From: Xanthomonas sp. DAR 34887
GTDB lineage: Bacteria; Pseudomonadota; Gammaproteobacteria; Xanthomonadales; Xanthomonadaceae
Assembly (NCBI RefSeq): GCF_041245805.1
Contig: NZ_CP162490.1
Span: 2,767,001 to 2,831,000, forward strand
Reading direction: 5' to 3'
Length of the DNA: 64,000 nucleotides
Shown: positions 1 through 9,417 of the stretch, one piece after another
Position numbering within the stretch: position 1 is the stretch's first letter
Layout of the letters: every line of letters begins with the position of its first letter
Notes under the pieces: model-generated
The model's input: the letters and a program-made list of their open reading frames with translations, nothing else
Told to the model about the DNA's origin: nothing
Databases searched by the model: none
Translations under genes and position numbers: made by a program

Positions 1-522
1 GAAGTGCGGACGCTGGCGCAGCGTTCGGCTGGCGCCGCCAAGGAGATCAAGGGCCTGATCGACGACTCGGTGACCCGCGTCGCCGAAGGTTCGGCGCTGG
101 TCGATCGCGCCGGGCAGACCATGCAGGAGATCGTGTCCTCGGTGCAGCGTGTCACCGACATCATGGGCGAGATCTCCGCCGCCTCGCAGGAGCAGTCCGC
201 CGGCATCGAGCAGGTCAACCAGACCATCACCCAGATGGACGAAGCCACCCAGCAGAACGCCGCCTTGGTCGAGGAAGCCACCGCCGCGGCGCGCACGCTG
301 CAGGCCCAGGCCGGCCAGCTCAGCGCCACCGTCGCCGAGTTCAAGCTGGACCCGCAGGTCAGCGCAGCGGCAGCGCAGGCCGCGCCGATCGCAACGGCCA
401 AGCCGTCCGCGCGCGCCAGGCCCTCGCCGGTGACCGGTGCGGCGCGTGCACCCACGCGCATCCGCAGCGCGGCGGGCACGGCACGCGCCAGCGCCGCCGA
501 AGACCAGTGGCAGGAGTTCTGA
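1..522 (+). CDS. Methyl-accepting chemotaxis protein, C-terminal part
   Basis: The gene enters from the left edge, so only the last ~173 codons are present. What is visible is the end of the cytoplasmic coiled-coil signalling domain of a chemoreceptor: the descending helix with the typical heptad-rich run (ISAASQEQSAGIEQVNQ, then ALVEEATAAA). An Ala/Pro-rich linker of about 55 residues follows, and the protein ends in DQWQEF. The last five residues, QWQEF, fit the xWxxF pattern of the C-terminal pentapeptide (NWETF in E. coli Tar/Tsr) that docks the methyltransferase CheR and the methylesterase CheB. The cheR, cheD and cheB genes follow directly on the same strand, which fits a receptor that is actively methylated. 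The ligand-binding part lies outside the window, so the stimulus is unknown. Confidence 0.93.
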   Translation, partial: EVRTLAQRSAGAAKEIKGLIDDSVTRVAEGSALVDRAGQTMQEIVSSVQRVTDIMGEISAASQEQSAGIEQVNQTITQMDEATQQNAALVEEATAAARTLQAQAGQLSATVAEFKLDPQVSAAAAQAAPIATAKPSARARPSPVTGAARAPTRIRSAAGTARASAAEDQWQEF

Positions 523-601
523 CGACGGCCGCGCCTTGTTCCGGCGTCAATTTCGCTCGGCGCCGGCCGATAACCCGATAGACCGATTACCGCTGCGAGC
601 C

Positions 602-1468
602 ATGGCCACTCCAACGTCTTCCCTGCCCCACCCCGGTTCCGACAATCGCGACTTCGAATTCAGCGATCGCGATTTCAAGCGGGTCTGTGACCTAATCTAC
701 CAGAAGGCGGGCATCGCGCTGGCCCCGGCCAAGCGCGACATGGTCTATGGCCGCCTGTCGCGGCGCCTGCGCACGCTGGGCCTGCGCTCGTTCCGCGAGT
801 ACCTGGACTGGCTGGAGCGCGACGGCGGCGACGAGTGGGAGGCGTTCACCAACGCGCTGACCACCAACCTGACCTCGTTCTTCCGCGAGCCGCACCACTT
901 CGAGCGGCTGCGCGAGGAACTGCAGAAACATGCCGCCTCGGCGCCGTTGAAGATCTGGTCGTGCGCCTCGTCCACCGGCGAGGAGCCCTACTCGCTGGCG
1001 ATCACCGCCTGCGAGGCATTCGGCACGCTGACCCCGCCGGTGCGGATCCTGGCCACCGACGTGGACACCCAGGTGCTGGCGACCGCCTCGCGCGGCGTGT
1101 ACGCGGTCGATCGCATTTCCAGCCTGGACCCGGCGCTCAAGCGCAAGTACTTCCAGCGCGGCAGCGGCGCCAACGAAGGCCAGTGCCGGGTGGTGCCGGC
1201 GCTGCGCGAGCTGCTCGAGTTCCGCCAGTTGAACCTGCTGGAGCCGCGCTACGACGTCAGCGGCCCGTACCTGGCGCTGTTCTGCCGCAACGTGATGATC
1301 TATTTCGACAAGCCCACCCAGCGTGGCATCCTGTCGCGGCTGATCCCGCATCTGGATGACGAAGGCATGCTCTATACCGGCCATTCGGAAAACTACCTGC
1401 ATGCGGCCGACCTGATCCAGCCGTGCGGCCGCACCCTGTACCGGCGCGCCGCCAAGGCCCGCGCATGA
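602..1468 (+). CDS. cheR: Chemotaxis protein methyltransferase CheR
   Basis: About 288 residues. CheR transfers methyl groups from S-adenosylmethionine to glutamates of chemoreceptors, setting adaptation. The N-terminal helical domain (about residues 15-90, containing DFKRVCDLIYQKAGIAL) is followed by the SAM-binding methyltransferase domain. That domain has the CheR motif SCASSTGEEPYSLAI and the conserved segment LFCRNVMIYFD near the end. The frame is open further upstream, to 437, but the ATG at 602 is chosen because it gives the usual family length and keeps the gene clear of the receptor stop at 522. Its stop overlaps the cheD start (ATGA), indicating translational coupling. The nearby receptor carries a CheR-docking pentapeptide, which fits the role. 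Confidence 0.96.
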   Translation: MATPTSSLPHPGSDNRDFEFSDRDFKRVCDLIYQKAGIALAPAKRDMVYGRLSRRLRTLGLRSFREYLDWLERDGGDEWEAFTNALTTNLTSFFREPHHFERLREELQKHAASAPLKIWSCASSTGEEPYSLAITACEAFGTLTPPVRILATDVDTQVLATASRGVYAVDRISSLDPALKRKYFQRGSGANEGQCRVVPALRELLEFRQLNLLEPRYDVSGPYLALFCRNVMIYFDKPTQRGILSRLIPHLDDEGMLYTGHSENYLHAADLIQPCGRTLYRRAAKARA

Positions 1469-2067
1469 GAGCCGCCACGATGGTTGCGGATCAGGTGATG
1501 CGCTACCACGACACCCGCTTCCAGACCATTGCGGCCAAGCTGTTGCCGACCCAATACCTGGTGGTGGACGACGACACCGCGCTGACCACCATCCTCGGTT
1601 CCTGCGTGGCCGCCTGCATCCGCGACCCGCTGCTGAAGATCGGCGGCATGAACCATTTCATGCTGCCCGACGGCCAGAGCGGCGACGGCGCGCCGGCGCG
1701 CTATGGCAGCTACGCGATGGAAGTGCTGATCAACGACCTGCTCAAGCGCGGCGCCGCCCGCAACCGCCTGGAAGCCAAGGTGTTCGGCGGCGGCAACGTG
1801 CTCAAGGGCTTCACCAACAATCCGGTCGGCACGCGCAACGCCGAGTTCGTGCTGAACTACCTGAAAGCCGAGCAGATTCCGGTGGTGGCCGAGGACCTGC
1901 GCGGCATCCATCCGCGCAAGATCTGGTTCTTCCCCGCCACCGGCCGCGTGGTCGTGCAGCGCCTGCCGCATGCGCACGAAGAAGCCGAAATCGCCGCCGC
2001 CGAATCGGCGGTGCGCGCCCGTCTCGCCAAAGCGCCGGTCACCGGTGCCGTGGAGTTGTTCGAATGA
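1465..2067 (+). CDS. cheD: Chemoreceptor glutamine deamidase CheD
   Basis: 200 residues. CheD deamidates specific glutamines of chemoreceptors to glutamate, creating methylation sites for CheR. The family active-site pattern is visible: the segment TTILGSCVAACIRD contains the catalytic Cys in its GSC context with the preceding Thr, and GGMNHFMLP contains the catalytic His. The glycine-rich FGGGNVLKGF segment is also typical. Length matches the family. The start at 1465 overlaps the cheR stop by four bases, and the cheD stop overlaps the cheB start in the same way, so cheR-cheD-cheB form a tightly coupled unit. Longer upstream starts in the frame run into cheR and are not needed. Confidence 0.95.
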   Translation: MRAATMVADQVMRYHDTRFQTIAAKLLPTQYLVVDDDTALTTILGSCVAACIRDPLLKIGGMNHFMLPDGQSGDGAPARYGSYAMEVLINDLLKRGAARNRLEAKVFGGGNVLKGFTNNPVGTRNAEFVLNYLKAEQIPVVAEDLRGIHPRKIWFFPATGRVVVQRLPHAHEEAEIAAAESAVRARLAKAPVTGAVELFE

Positions 2068-3140
2068 CGTCCGAAAATCCCTGCCGCGTGCTGATCGTCG
2101 ACGACTCCGCAGTCGTGCGGCAAATGCTCACCGAGATCCTGTCGCGCGCGCCCGGCGTCGAGGTGGTCGGCTCGGCCGCCGATCCGCTCCTGGCCCGCGA
2201 GAAGATCAAGCGGCTCAATCCGGACGTGATCACCCTGGACGTGGAAATGCCGCGCATGGACGGGCTGGCGTTCCTGGAAAACCTGATGCGGCTGCGGCCC
2301 ACGCCGGTGGTGATGATCTCCTCGCTGACCGAGCGCGGCGCCGACACCACCTTGCAGGCGCTGGCGCTGGGCGCGGTCGATTTCATCTCCAAGCCCAAGC
2401 TCGACGTGGCCCGCGGCCTGGAGGAATACGCCGAGGAAATCGTCGGCAAGGTCAAGGCCGCGGCCAAGGCCAAGGTCCGCGCGCTCGACCGTCCGGCCGC
2501 GCCGCGGCCTGCCGGCAACGCGGTGGTCGCGCCCAGCGCGGTGTCCACGCTGAAATTCCGCACCACCGACCGGCTGATCGCGATCGGCGCGTCCGCCGGC
2601 GGTACCGAGGCGCTGCGCGTGGTCCTGGAAGGGATGCCGGCCGACGCGCCGGCGGTGGTGATGACCCAGCATCTGCCGGCCGGCTTCAGCACCGCCTTCG
2701 CCGACCGTCTCAACCGGCACTCGGCGATGGCGGTGCGCGAGGCCAGCGAGGGCGAAGCGATCCTGCCCGGCCACGCCTACCTGCCTCCGGGCGGCAAGCA
2801 CCTGCAGGTGGTGCGCGACGGCGCGCGCTGGCGCTGCAAGATCGACGACGGCCCGCCGGTCAACCGGCACAAGCCGGCGGTGGACGTGCTGTTCCAGTCG
2901 GTGGCGCGCAACGCCGGCGCCAATGCGATCGGCGCGGTGCTGACCGGCATGGGCGACGACGGCGCGCGCGGCCTGCTGGAAATGCTGCAGGCCGGCGCCA
3001 GCACCCTGGTCCAGGACGAAGCCACCAGCGTGGTCTGGGGCATGCCCGGCACCGCGTTCCGGCTCGGCGCCGCACAGGAGGTGCTGCCGCTGGACCGGAT
3101 CGCCGAGCGCCTGATCGCCTTGTCCAGCCAGGCCCGCTAG
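2064..3140 (+). CDS. cheB: Chemotaxis response regulator protein-glutamate methylesterase CheB
   Basis: 358 residues. CheB removes receptor methyl groups when its receiver domain is phosphorylated by CheA, opposing CheR. The N-terminal receiver domain (about 1-120) has the acidic pair in LIVDDSA and the phosphoacceptor Asp59 in ITLDVEMP. A variable linker leads to the C-terminal methylesterase domain (about 168-355), where the expected catalytic triad is present: Ser177 in IGASAGGTEA, His203 in TQHLPAGFS and Asp298 in TGMGDDGA. It starts within the cheD stop (ATGA). Four bases separate its stop from the next gene, so the signalling protein downstream is probably co-transcribed. Confidence 0.96.
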   Translation: MTSENPCRVLIVDDSAVVRQMLTEILSRAPGVEVVGSAADPLLAREKIKRLNPDVITLDVEMPRMDGLAFLENLMRLRPTPVVMISSLTERGADTTLQALALGAVDFISKPKLDVARGLEEYAEEIVGKVKAAAKAKVRALDRPAAPRPAGNAVVAPSAVSTLKFRTTDRLIAIGASAGGTEALRVVLEGMPADAPAVVMTQHLPAGFSTAFADRLNRHSAMAVREASEGEAILPGHAYLPPGGKHLQVVRDGARWRCKIDDGPPVNRHKPAVDVLFQSVARNAGANAIGAVLTGMGDDGARGLLEMLQAGASTLVQDEATSVVWGMPGTAFRLGAAQEVLPLDRIAERLIALSSQAR

Positions 3141-3144
3141 CTCC

Positions 3145-5784
3145 ATGCCGCGCCAGCGCGTCCGTCACCCGAACGCGCCTGGCGACGCCGTCGCAGCGTG
3201 CCTGGCCACGCTGACGGATGCCGAGCAGGCGCTGCTGAGCTGCCTGCAGCAGGCGCCCGACGGCGTGGTGGTGATCGACGCGGACGCGCGCATCCTCGCC
3301 TTCAATCAGACCGCCGAGACGCTGTGGGGACTGACGCAGGCGCAGGTCCTGGGACGTTCGCTCGGCGAACTGGTGCCGGACGATGTGCGCGCGTCGTTCC
3401 TGGCCACGTGTCTGCAGCAGCGCACCGACGCGCCCGGCGACGGCTACGAACTGCAGTTGCCCGGCAGCGACGGCGTGCAGCGCTGGGTCTCGGTCAGCGC
3501 GGCCACGGTGCCGCAGCAGCCGGCACCGCTGTCGGTGGTGTTCGTGCGCGACATCAGCGCCGAACGCGACCGCGACGCCAAGATGCGGCTGCTGTCGCTG
3601 GCCCTGGACCGCAGCGACAACGCCATCGTGGTCTGCGACCCGCAGCTGGCGATCCTGTACGTCAATGCCGGCTTCGTACGCATGTTCGGCTATGCCGCCG
3701 AGGAGGTGCGCGGGCGGCTGCCCAGCAGCGTGCTGCCGGGCGTGGGCACCGACATGCAGGCGGTGCGGCTGACCCGCGAACGCGTGGTCGGCGGCGTGGG
3801 CCATCAGACCGACCTGCTGGTCTACCGCAAGGACGGCACGCCGCTGTGGACCACGCTGATGGCCAATCCGATCGCCGACGCGGACGGCGGCATCCAGCAC
3901 TACGTGGTGTCATTCACCGACATCACCCAGAGCAAGATGCACGAGATCCTGCACAAGAACGTGCTCGACGCGCTGGTCCGCGAACAGCCGCTGGTCGACG
4001 TGGCCACGCTGATCTGCAGCGAGGTCGAGCGCATCGCCCCGCAGGTGGTGGCCTCGATCATCAGCGTCGATGGCGACGGGCGGCTGCACCCGCTGGCTTC
4101 GCCTAGCCTGCCGACCGCCTTCAACGAGGCGGTCGAGCGCATGCGCGCCGGCCCCAGCTCCGGCGCCTGCGGCGCGGCGATCTGGCGCGGCAAGCAGGTG
4201 CTGGTGCGCGACGCCGCCGCCGATCCGCTGTTCGCCGAGTACCGGCCATTGGTGCAGCAGCTCGGCCTGGGCAGTTGCGTGGCCAGCCCGATCAAGTCCA
4301 GCGGCGGGCGCGTGCTCGGCAGTTTTGCGCTGTATTACCGCGAGGTGTGCGAGCCGCAGGCCTGGCATCTGCGGCTGATCGAGCTGTGCCTGCACCTGTG
4401 CGCGCTGGCGCTGGAGCGCGAGCAGACCAAGGCGCGCGTGCACCAGCTGGCGTTCTACGACTCGCTGACCGGCCTGCCCAACCGGGTGATGTTCAGCGCC
4501 CGCGCCGAGCAGGCGCTGGCCGCCGCCGAATACCACGCGTTTCCGGTGGCGATCCTGTTCGTCGACATCGACCGCTTCAAGCGCGTCAACGAGACCCAGG
4601 GCCACGCCGCCGGCGACGGCATGCTGCGCGACATCGCGCGGCGCCTGGGCGAGACCCTGAGCGCCACCGACCTGATCGGCCGCCAGGCCGGCGACGAGTT
4701 CGTGCTGATGCTGCCGCACTGCGGCGCCGAACAGGCGGCCGGCGTGGCCGAACGGCTGTTGCTGGCGCTGGCCGATCCGTTGGTGGTCGGACACGTGACC
4801 CTGCACCCGGGCGCCAGCATCGGCGTGGCGATGTTCCCCGACGACGGCCGCGACATCGAGACCCTGCTGCGCCACGCCGACCTGGCCATGTACCGGGCCA
4901 AGAACGAAGGCGGCGGCAGCTTCCGCTTCTTCAGCGCCGACATGAACCGCATGGCGCAGGAACGCGTGGCGCTGGAGACGGCGTTGCGCGAAGCGCTGCG
5001 CCGCGACCAGCTGCAGTTGCACTACCAGCCGCAGCTGCACAGCCAGCCGCCCTACGCGCTGTACGGCGTGGAGGCGCTGCTGCGCTGGCAGCACCCGCAT
5101 CTGGGCGATATCGCACCATCACGCTTCGTGCCGATGGCCGAGGAATGCGGTCTGATCGACGAACTCGGGCATTGGGTGCTGCGCCAGGCCTGCCGGCAGA
5201 TAGCCGATTGGCGCCTGCGCGGCGTGCCGGTGCCGCGCGTGGCGGTCAACCTGTCGGCCAGCAACTTCGCCGACGCGCAGTTGCCGGCGCGCGTGGCGCA
5301 GCTGCTGAGCACGCATGCGCTGGCGCCCAGCGACCTGGCGCTGGAGATGACCGAGAGCGTCATGCTGTCCAACGCACCGGCGGTGCTGGCCAATCTGCGT
5401 CAGTTGCAGGCCAGCGGCGTGCGCCTGTCGCTGGACGACTTCGGCACCGGCTATTCCAGCCTCAGCCATCTGCACCAGCTGCCGGTCAACGAACTCAAGC
5501 TGGACATGAGCTTCGTCCGCGACCTGGAACACAGCGCGACCGCACGCGCGCTGACCACCTCGGTACTGCGCATCGGCGAAAGCCTGCGCCTGCATACCGT
5601 CGCCGAGGGCGTGGAAACCGAAGCGCAGCGGGCCTTCCTGTCCTCGCTCGGCTGCGATGTGCTGCAGGGATTCCTGTTCGCGCCCGCATTGCCGGCGGCC
5701 CAGCTGGAACGCTGGATCGGCGCGCATCCGACCGACGCCGCGACGGCCGCGCCGCCTGCAACGGCCGATGCAGCGCCGCCGTAG
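3145..5784 (+). CDS. PAS-PAS-GAF-GGDEF-EAL cyclic-di-GMP signalling protein
   Basis: 879 residues, predicted cytoplasmic (no signal peptide or membrane span seen). Order of domains: PAS about 25-135, second PAS with PAC about 150-265 (ends VVSFTDITQ), GAF about 275-430, GGDEF about 440-600, EAL about 615-865. The GGDEF signature reads AGDEF (515-519). The inhibitory RxxD site nine residues upstream is SxxD, so feedback binding is doubtful, although AGDEF-type cyclases can be active. The EAL domain keeps EALLRW (643-648) and the metal-binding DDFGTGYSS (from 764), so phosphodiesterase activity is likely. Net activity cannot be predicted. It begins four bases after cheB, suggesting a link between sensing through PAS/GAF domains, cyclic di-GMP and chemotaxis. 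Confidence 0.92.
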   Translation: MPRQRVRHPNAPGDAVAACLATLTDAEQALLSCLQQAPDGVVVIDADARILAFNQTAETLWGLTQAQVLGRSLGELVPDDVRASFLATCLQQRTDAPGDGYELQLPGSDGVQRWVSVSAATVPQQPAPLSVVFVRDISAERDRDAKMRLLSLALDRSDNAIVVCDPQLAILYVNAGFVRMFGYAAEEVRGRLPSSVLPGVGTDMQAVRLTRERVVGGVGHQTDLLVYRKDGTPLWTTLMANPIADADGGIQHYVVSFTDITQSKMHEILHKNVLDALVREQPLVDVATLICSEVERIAPQVVASIISVDGDGRLHPLASPSLPTAFNEAVERMRAGPSSGACGAAIWRGKQVLVRDAAADPLFAEYRPLVQQLGLGSCVASPIKSSGGRVLGSFALYYREVCEPQAWHLRLIELCLHLCALALEREQTKARVHQLAFYDSLTGLPNRVMFSARAEQALAAAEYHAFPVAILFVDIDRFKRVNETQGHAAGDGMLRDIARRLGETLSATDLIGRQAGDEFVLMLPHCGAEQAAGVAERLLLALADPLVVGHVTLHPGASIGVAMFPDDGRDIETLLRHADLAMYRAKNEGGGSFRFFSADMNRMAQERVALETALREALRRDQLQLHYQPQLHSQPPYALYGVEALLRWQHPHLGDIAPSRFVPMAEECGLIDELGHWVLRQACRQIADWRLRGVPVPRVAVNLSASNFADAQLPARVAQLLSTHALAPSDLALEMTESVMLSNAPAVLANLRQLQASGVRLSLDDFGTGYSSLSHLHQLPVNELKLDMSFVRDLEHSATARALTTSVLRIGESLRLHTVAEGVETEAQRAFLSSLGCDVLQGFLFAPALPAAQLERWIGAHPTDAATAAPPATADAAPP

Positions 5785-5841
5785 TCAATCGCGGCACAAA
5801 TATTGCTTGATACACAGCACACTTTTCATCCCTGTCGGGCA

Positions 5842-8763
5842 ATGCCGATCCGCTTCCTGTTGTCGCTGCTGCTGTGGTCCGCCAGTGCTGCGCTCGCTGC
5901 GCAGACGCTGCAGCCTGCCTATCCCGAGGTCGTGCGCCGTTTCTCCACCCACGACGGCCTGCCGCAGAATTCGGTGAACGCGATCGTGCAGGACCGCGAC
6001 GGTTTCCTGTGGCTGGGCACCTTCGGCGGGCTGGCGCGCTTCGACGGCAGCGAGTTCAGCGTCTACCGCAGCCTGGCCGGCAGCGGTCCGTCCAGCGACC
6101 GGATCCTGCAACTGCTGCAGGACGACCGTGGCCAGTTGTGGATCGGCAGCGAGGACGCCGGCGTCAGCGTCTACCGCGACGGCCGCTTCCTGCGCCTGGA
6201 CGTGTGCGGCGGCCGCTGCCTGATCCGCCGCTTCGTCGCTGCGGCCGACGGCAGCGTGTGGGTCTTCAGCAGTGCCGGCGCCTACCGGATCGACCCGCGC
6301 ACCCTGCGGACCCTCGAACAGCAGCCGCAGGCGCTGGACATGGCCGCCGCGCTCGGCGGCGACGGGCAGCTCTACCTGGGTGGGCAAGGCCTGTGGCGGC
6401 TGCACCAGGGACGCCGCGAAGCGGTGCCGCTGCCGGCCGGGGAAACCCGGGTCAGTTCGCTGCACAGCGAAGGCAGCGTGCTGTGGGTGGCTGCCGGCAC
6501 GGCCCTGCACCGCTACGACACGCTGCGCCGGCAATGGCTGCCGGCAGCCGCACCGGTACGCGGCGCGCAGGCGCTGGCGCGCGATGCGCAGCACCGGCTA
6601 TGGGTGGCCGATGTCGATGGACAGCTGTTCCGCGACGACGACGATGGCGACGGGCTGCGACCGTTGACGACGCCGGCGCTGCCGGCGTCGCACAGCCTGC
6701 TCAGCGACCGCGACGGCAACCTGTGGCTGGGCAGCAACGCGCGCGGCCTGCTGCGCATCGCGCGCTCGCGCATCGGTCTGCTCAACGACGCGCAACAAGG
6801 CATGGATCTGCCCGGGCTGCCGGTGATCGGCGACGGCAGCGGCGGCCTGTGGCTGGGCACCGTGTGCGGCGGGCTGCGGCACTGGGATGCGCCCAGCGGG
6901 CGCCTGCGCCGCTGGTCGCTGCAATCCGCGCTCGGCAACGAGTGCGTGTGGTCGCTGCACCGCGACGAAACCGGCGGCGTGTGGATCGGCACCGTCGATG
7001 GCCGTGTCGGCTATCTGCCGCCCGATGCGCAGGGCGACCGCGCCGAGCGCGACAGCGACGCCTACCGCAGCCAGGCGCCGCGGCTGATCGCGCAGTGGCC
7101 GGACCAGTTGCCGATCCGCGCGCTGTACCGCACCGCCAAGCAGAAGCTGCTGGTCGCCAGCGGCAACGGCGTCTACGCGATCCCGGTCGGTGCCGGCGGC
7201 GAGACCGGCACGCCGCAGCGTCTGCCCGGCCTGCCCGGCAGCGTCACCCTGATCCAGCCGGCGCAACAAGGCGGCCTGTGGATGGCCGGCGGCGAAGGCG
7301 TGGTGCGCTGGCGACGGCAACGCGTGGTGGAACGCTGGGGCACCGGCAACGGCCTGTCCAGCCGCTTCGTACGCTCGCTGTACGAACAGCCCGACGGCAC
7401 GCTGTGGATCGGCACCTACGGCGGCGGCCTCAACCGTATCGGCAACGGCCGCGTGCAGCATTTCGATCGCGGCAGCGGCCTGTTCGACGACGTGGTCTCG
7501 TGCATGGTCGCCGACGCGCGCGGCGGGCTGTGGCTCAGCGGCAACCGCGGCATTTCCCTGCTGCTGCCGGAGGAACTGGCCAAGGCCGCCGCCGGCAGCG
7601 AGGAGTTGAGCGCGATCGGCTTTTCCGAAAGCGACGGTCTGGAACCGGCCGAAACCAACGGCGGCGGCCAGCCGGCATGCCTGCGCGACGCCACCGGCAA
7701 GCTGTGGTTTCCGCTGATTTCCGGCTTCGCCGAGATCGATCCGCTGGCGCTCGGCCAGCGCCGCGTGCAGGCGCCGCCGGTACGCATCCAGTTGCTAGCC
7801 GTGAGCGGCCGCAGCGTGCCGCTGGCCGCAGAACTGCGCCTGCCGCCGCACAGCCACGACATCGAAGTGGGCTTCACCGCGATCAACCTCAGCGCGCCGG
7901 AGAAGACCCGCTTCCGCTACCGGCTGACCCGCCCGGGCCAGGACCCGGCGTGGACCGACATCGGCGCGCAGCGCAGCCTGCACTTCCCGCTGCTGCCCTG
8001 GGACGACAGCACCCTGGAAATCATCGCGCGCAGCGATACCGGCGCCTGGTCGACCACACCGGCGCGGCTGCGCTTCCGGCAGCCGTCGCCGTGGTATCTG
8101 TCGCCGCTCAGCTGGGGCGCCGCAATGGTGGCGCTGATTGCCGCGCTGTTGCTGGGCTGGCGCGTGCACGGCTATCGGCTGCGCCGCCAGCGCGACCTGC
8201 TGGCGCAACTGGTGAGCACCCGCACCCAGGAACTGGAGCAGGCCAACCGCCGCCTCGCCGACCAGGCGCAGCGCGACCCGGTCACCGGCATCGCCAACCA
8301 TCGCCACTTCGTCGAAAGCCAACAGCGGCTGTGGGAACAGATGCAGGCGCAGCAGCGGCCGTTGGCGCTGCTGATGATCGACATCGACGAGTTCAAGCGC
8401 TTCAACGATCACTACGGACACCTGGCCGGCGACGACTGCCTGCGCGTGGTGGCCGCAGCGATGGCCGCGCAACTGCGCGAGGACGGCGTGCTGGCACGCT
8501 ACGGCGGCGAGGAATTCGTGGCATTGCTGCCCGGCTGCGACAGCGAGGCCGCGCATGCGGTCGGCGAACGGCTGCGCCAGGCGGTGCTGGGCTGCGCGGT
8601 GGCGCATGCTCCCGGCGCGCGCCACCGGCTGGTGACGGTCAGCATCGGCTGCGCCAGCAAATGGCCGCGTTCCGGCCTGTCGAGCACGCGCCTGACCAAC
8701 CTTGCCGACCAGGCGCTGTACCGGGCCAAGGAAAACGGCCGCAACCGCGTGGAAAGCGCCTGA
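5842..8763 (+). CDS. Periplasmic two-component-propeller sensor diguanylate cyclase
   Basis: 973 residues from the ATG at 5842, chosen because a clear signal peptide (MPIRFLLSLLLWSASAALA) follows it. The frame is open to 5803. The periplasmic part contains repeated propeller blades of the two-component-regulator type (motifs like GFLWLGTFGGLARFDG, LWIGTYGGGLNRIG) over about residues 35-640. A Y_Y_Y-type beta domain (about 660-740) and one membrane span (about 755-778) follow, then a short coiled coil and a cytoplasmic GGDEF domain. The catalytic signature is GGEEF (888-892). The autoinhibitory RxxD site reads RxxG, so product inhibition is probably weak. The architecture resembles hybrid sensors with the kinase replaced by a cyclase. 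The ligand is unknown. Confidence 0.92.
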   Translation: MPIRFLLSLLLWSASAALAAQTLQPAYPEVVRRFSTHDGLPQNSVNAIVQDRDGFLWLGTFGGLARFDGSEFSVYRSLAGSGPSSDRILQLLQDDRGQLWIGSEDAGVSVYRDGRFLRLDVCGGRCLIRRFVAAADGSVWVFSSAGAYRIDPRTLRTLEQQPQALDMAAALGGDGQLYLGGQGLWRLHQGRREAVPLPAGETRVSSLHSEGSVLWVAAGTALHRYDTLRRQWLPAAAPVRGAQALARDAQHRLWVADVDGQLFRDDDDGDGLRPLTTPALPASHSLLSDRDGNLWLGSNARGLLRIARSRIGLLNDAQQGMDLPGLPVIGDGSGGLWLGTVCGGLRHWDAPSGRLRRWSLQSALGNECVWSLHRDETGGVWIGTVDGRVGYLPPDAQGDRAERDSDAYRSQAPRLIAQWPDQLPIRALYRTAKQKLLVASGNGVYAIPVGAGGETGTPQRLPGLPGSVTLIQPAQQGGLWMAGGEGVVRWRRQRVVERWGTGNGLSSRFVRSLYEQPDGTLWIGTYGGGLNRIGNGRVQHFDRGSGLFDDVVSCMVADARGGLWLSGNRGISLLLPEELAKAAAGSEELSAIGFSESDGLEPAETNGGGQPACLRDATGKLWFPLISGFAEIDPLALGQRRVQAPPVRIQLLAVSGRSVPLAAELRLPPHSHDIEVGFTAINLSAPEKTRFRYRLTRPGQDPAWTDIGAQRSLHFPLLPWDDSTLEIIARSDTGAWSTTPARLRFRQPSPWYLSPLSWGAAMVALIAALLLGWRVHGYRLRRQRDLLAQLVSTRTQELEQANRRLADQAQRDPVTGIANHRHFVESQQRLWEQMQAQQRPLALLMIDIDEFKRFNDHYGHLAGDDCLRVVAAAMAAQLREDGVLARYGGEEFVALLPGCDSEAAHAVGERLRQAVLGCAVAHAPGARHRLVTVSIGCASKWPRSGLSSTRLTNLADQALYRAKENGRNRVESA

Positions 8764-8915
8764 GCAGCAGCATGCTTGCGCACGAGTACCGGTGCCGCCG
8801 AGCATTCCCTGGGCGGCGGCTTCAAGCGCCGTTGTGGGAGCGACTTCAGGGCACCTCTCATATCTCCATTCCGGAAGCTGCACGCTACGCGTGGCGATGG
8901 CATGTTCTTTTTTTC

Positions 8916-8982
8916 TGTCGCGGCTGAAGCCGCTCCTACACATGCGCGCCTTGCTCGTGTAGGAGCGGCTTCAGCCGCGACA
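8916..8982. repeat. Inverted pair of REP-like palindromes
   Basis: Two copies of a REP-like sequence face each other: TGTCGCGGCTGAAGCCGCTC (reverse copy) from 8916 and GTAGGAGCGGCTTCAGCCGC (forward copy) from 8959. They are separated by about 18 bases. Each copy is itself palindromic and together they form a long hairpin. The same family recurs at 38868-39115, 48746-48810 and 62456-62648. Function is unknown; such elements in xanthomonads may affect mRNA stability or be moved by REP-associated transposases. Confidence 0.85.
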
Positions 8983-9367
8983 GGAGGACGAAGTGGCCGC
9001 GATGCCAAGGCGTCCATGAAAAACGCGGCCGCACGCCGCCGTCTACCGCCAATGCGCCTTTGCCACGCCATGGCATCTCGAACGTATCGATGCCGGAACC
9101 TGCAGGCTGGGCGTGTCGGCGTCTCGCAAGCGCATCGACATGCTTTTTGGGGTGACTAGAAGTGCCCTTCAGTCGCGACGAGCGAAGCAAGGCGGCCCGC
9201 CGCGCCTGGATGGCGCGGGACTGACGACCCGACCTGCAGACGGCGGCGGCGCTCGCGGCAGAAGTTCCGGATGCCCTCGCCCTCACCCGGACGAAGCCAA
9301 CGCGGGATCGTCAGCGGCTCGCACCGCGCTTGCAGCACCGCGCAGCTGGACGAACCCCGCAAAGGAG

Positions 9368-9392
9368 AAAGCCCGGCATCGCCGGGCTTTCT
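9368..9392 (-). terminator. Terminator hairpin of acnB
   Basis: A GAAAGCCCGGC / GCCGGGCTTTC inverted repeat with a three-base loop lies about 25 bases beyond the acnB stop. Read on the minus strand it is a GC-rich stem ending in TTTCTCC, a factor-independent terminator with a modest T-run. It is nearly symmetrical, so it might also work from the other side. Confidence 0.75.
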
Positions 9393-9417
9393 CGTTACAG
9401 CGTCGAACCATCCAGCA

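Larger units (their letters stand above)
8764..9417. other. Intergenic region without a recognisable gene
   Basis: About 650 bases between the propeller cyclase and the end of acnB. It holds a partial REP-like palindrome near 8833-8850, the inverted REP pair listed separately, and the acnB terminator hairpin. Short open frames here show no family resemblance, no convincing ribosome binding site and overlap the repeats. Nothing else was recognised. Confidence 0.6.
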
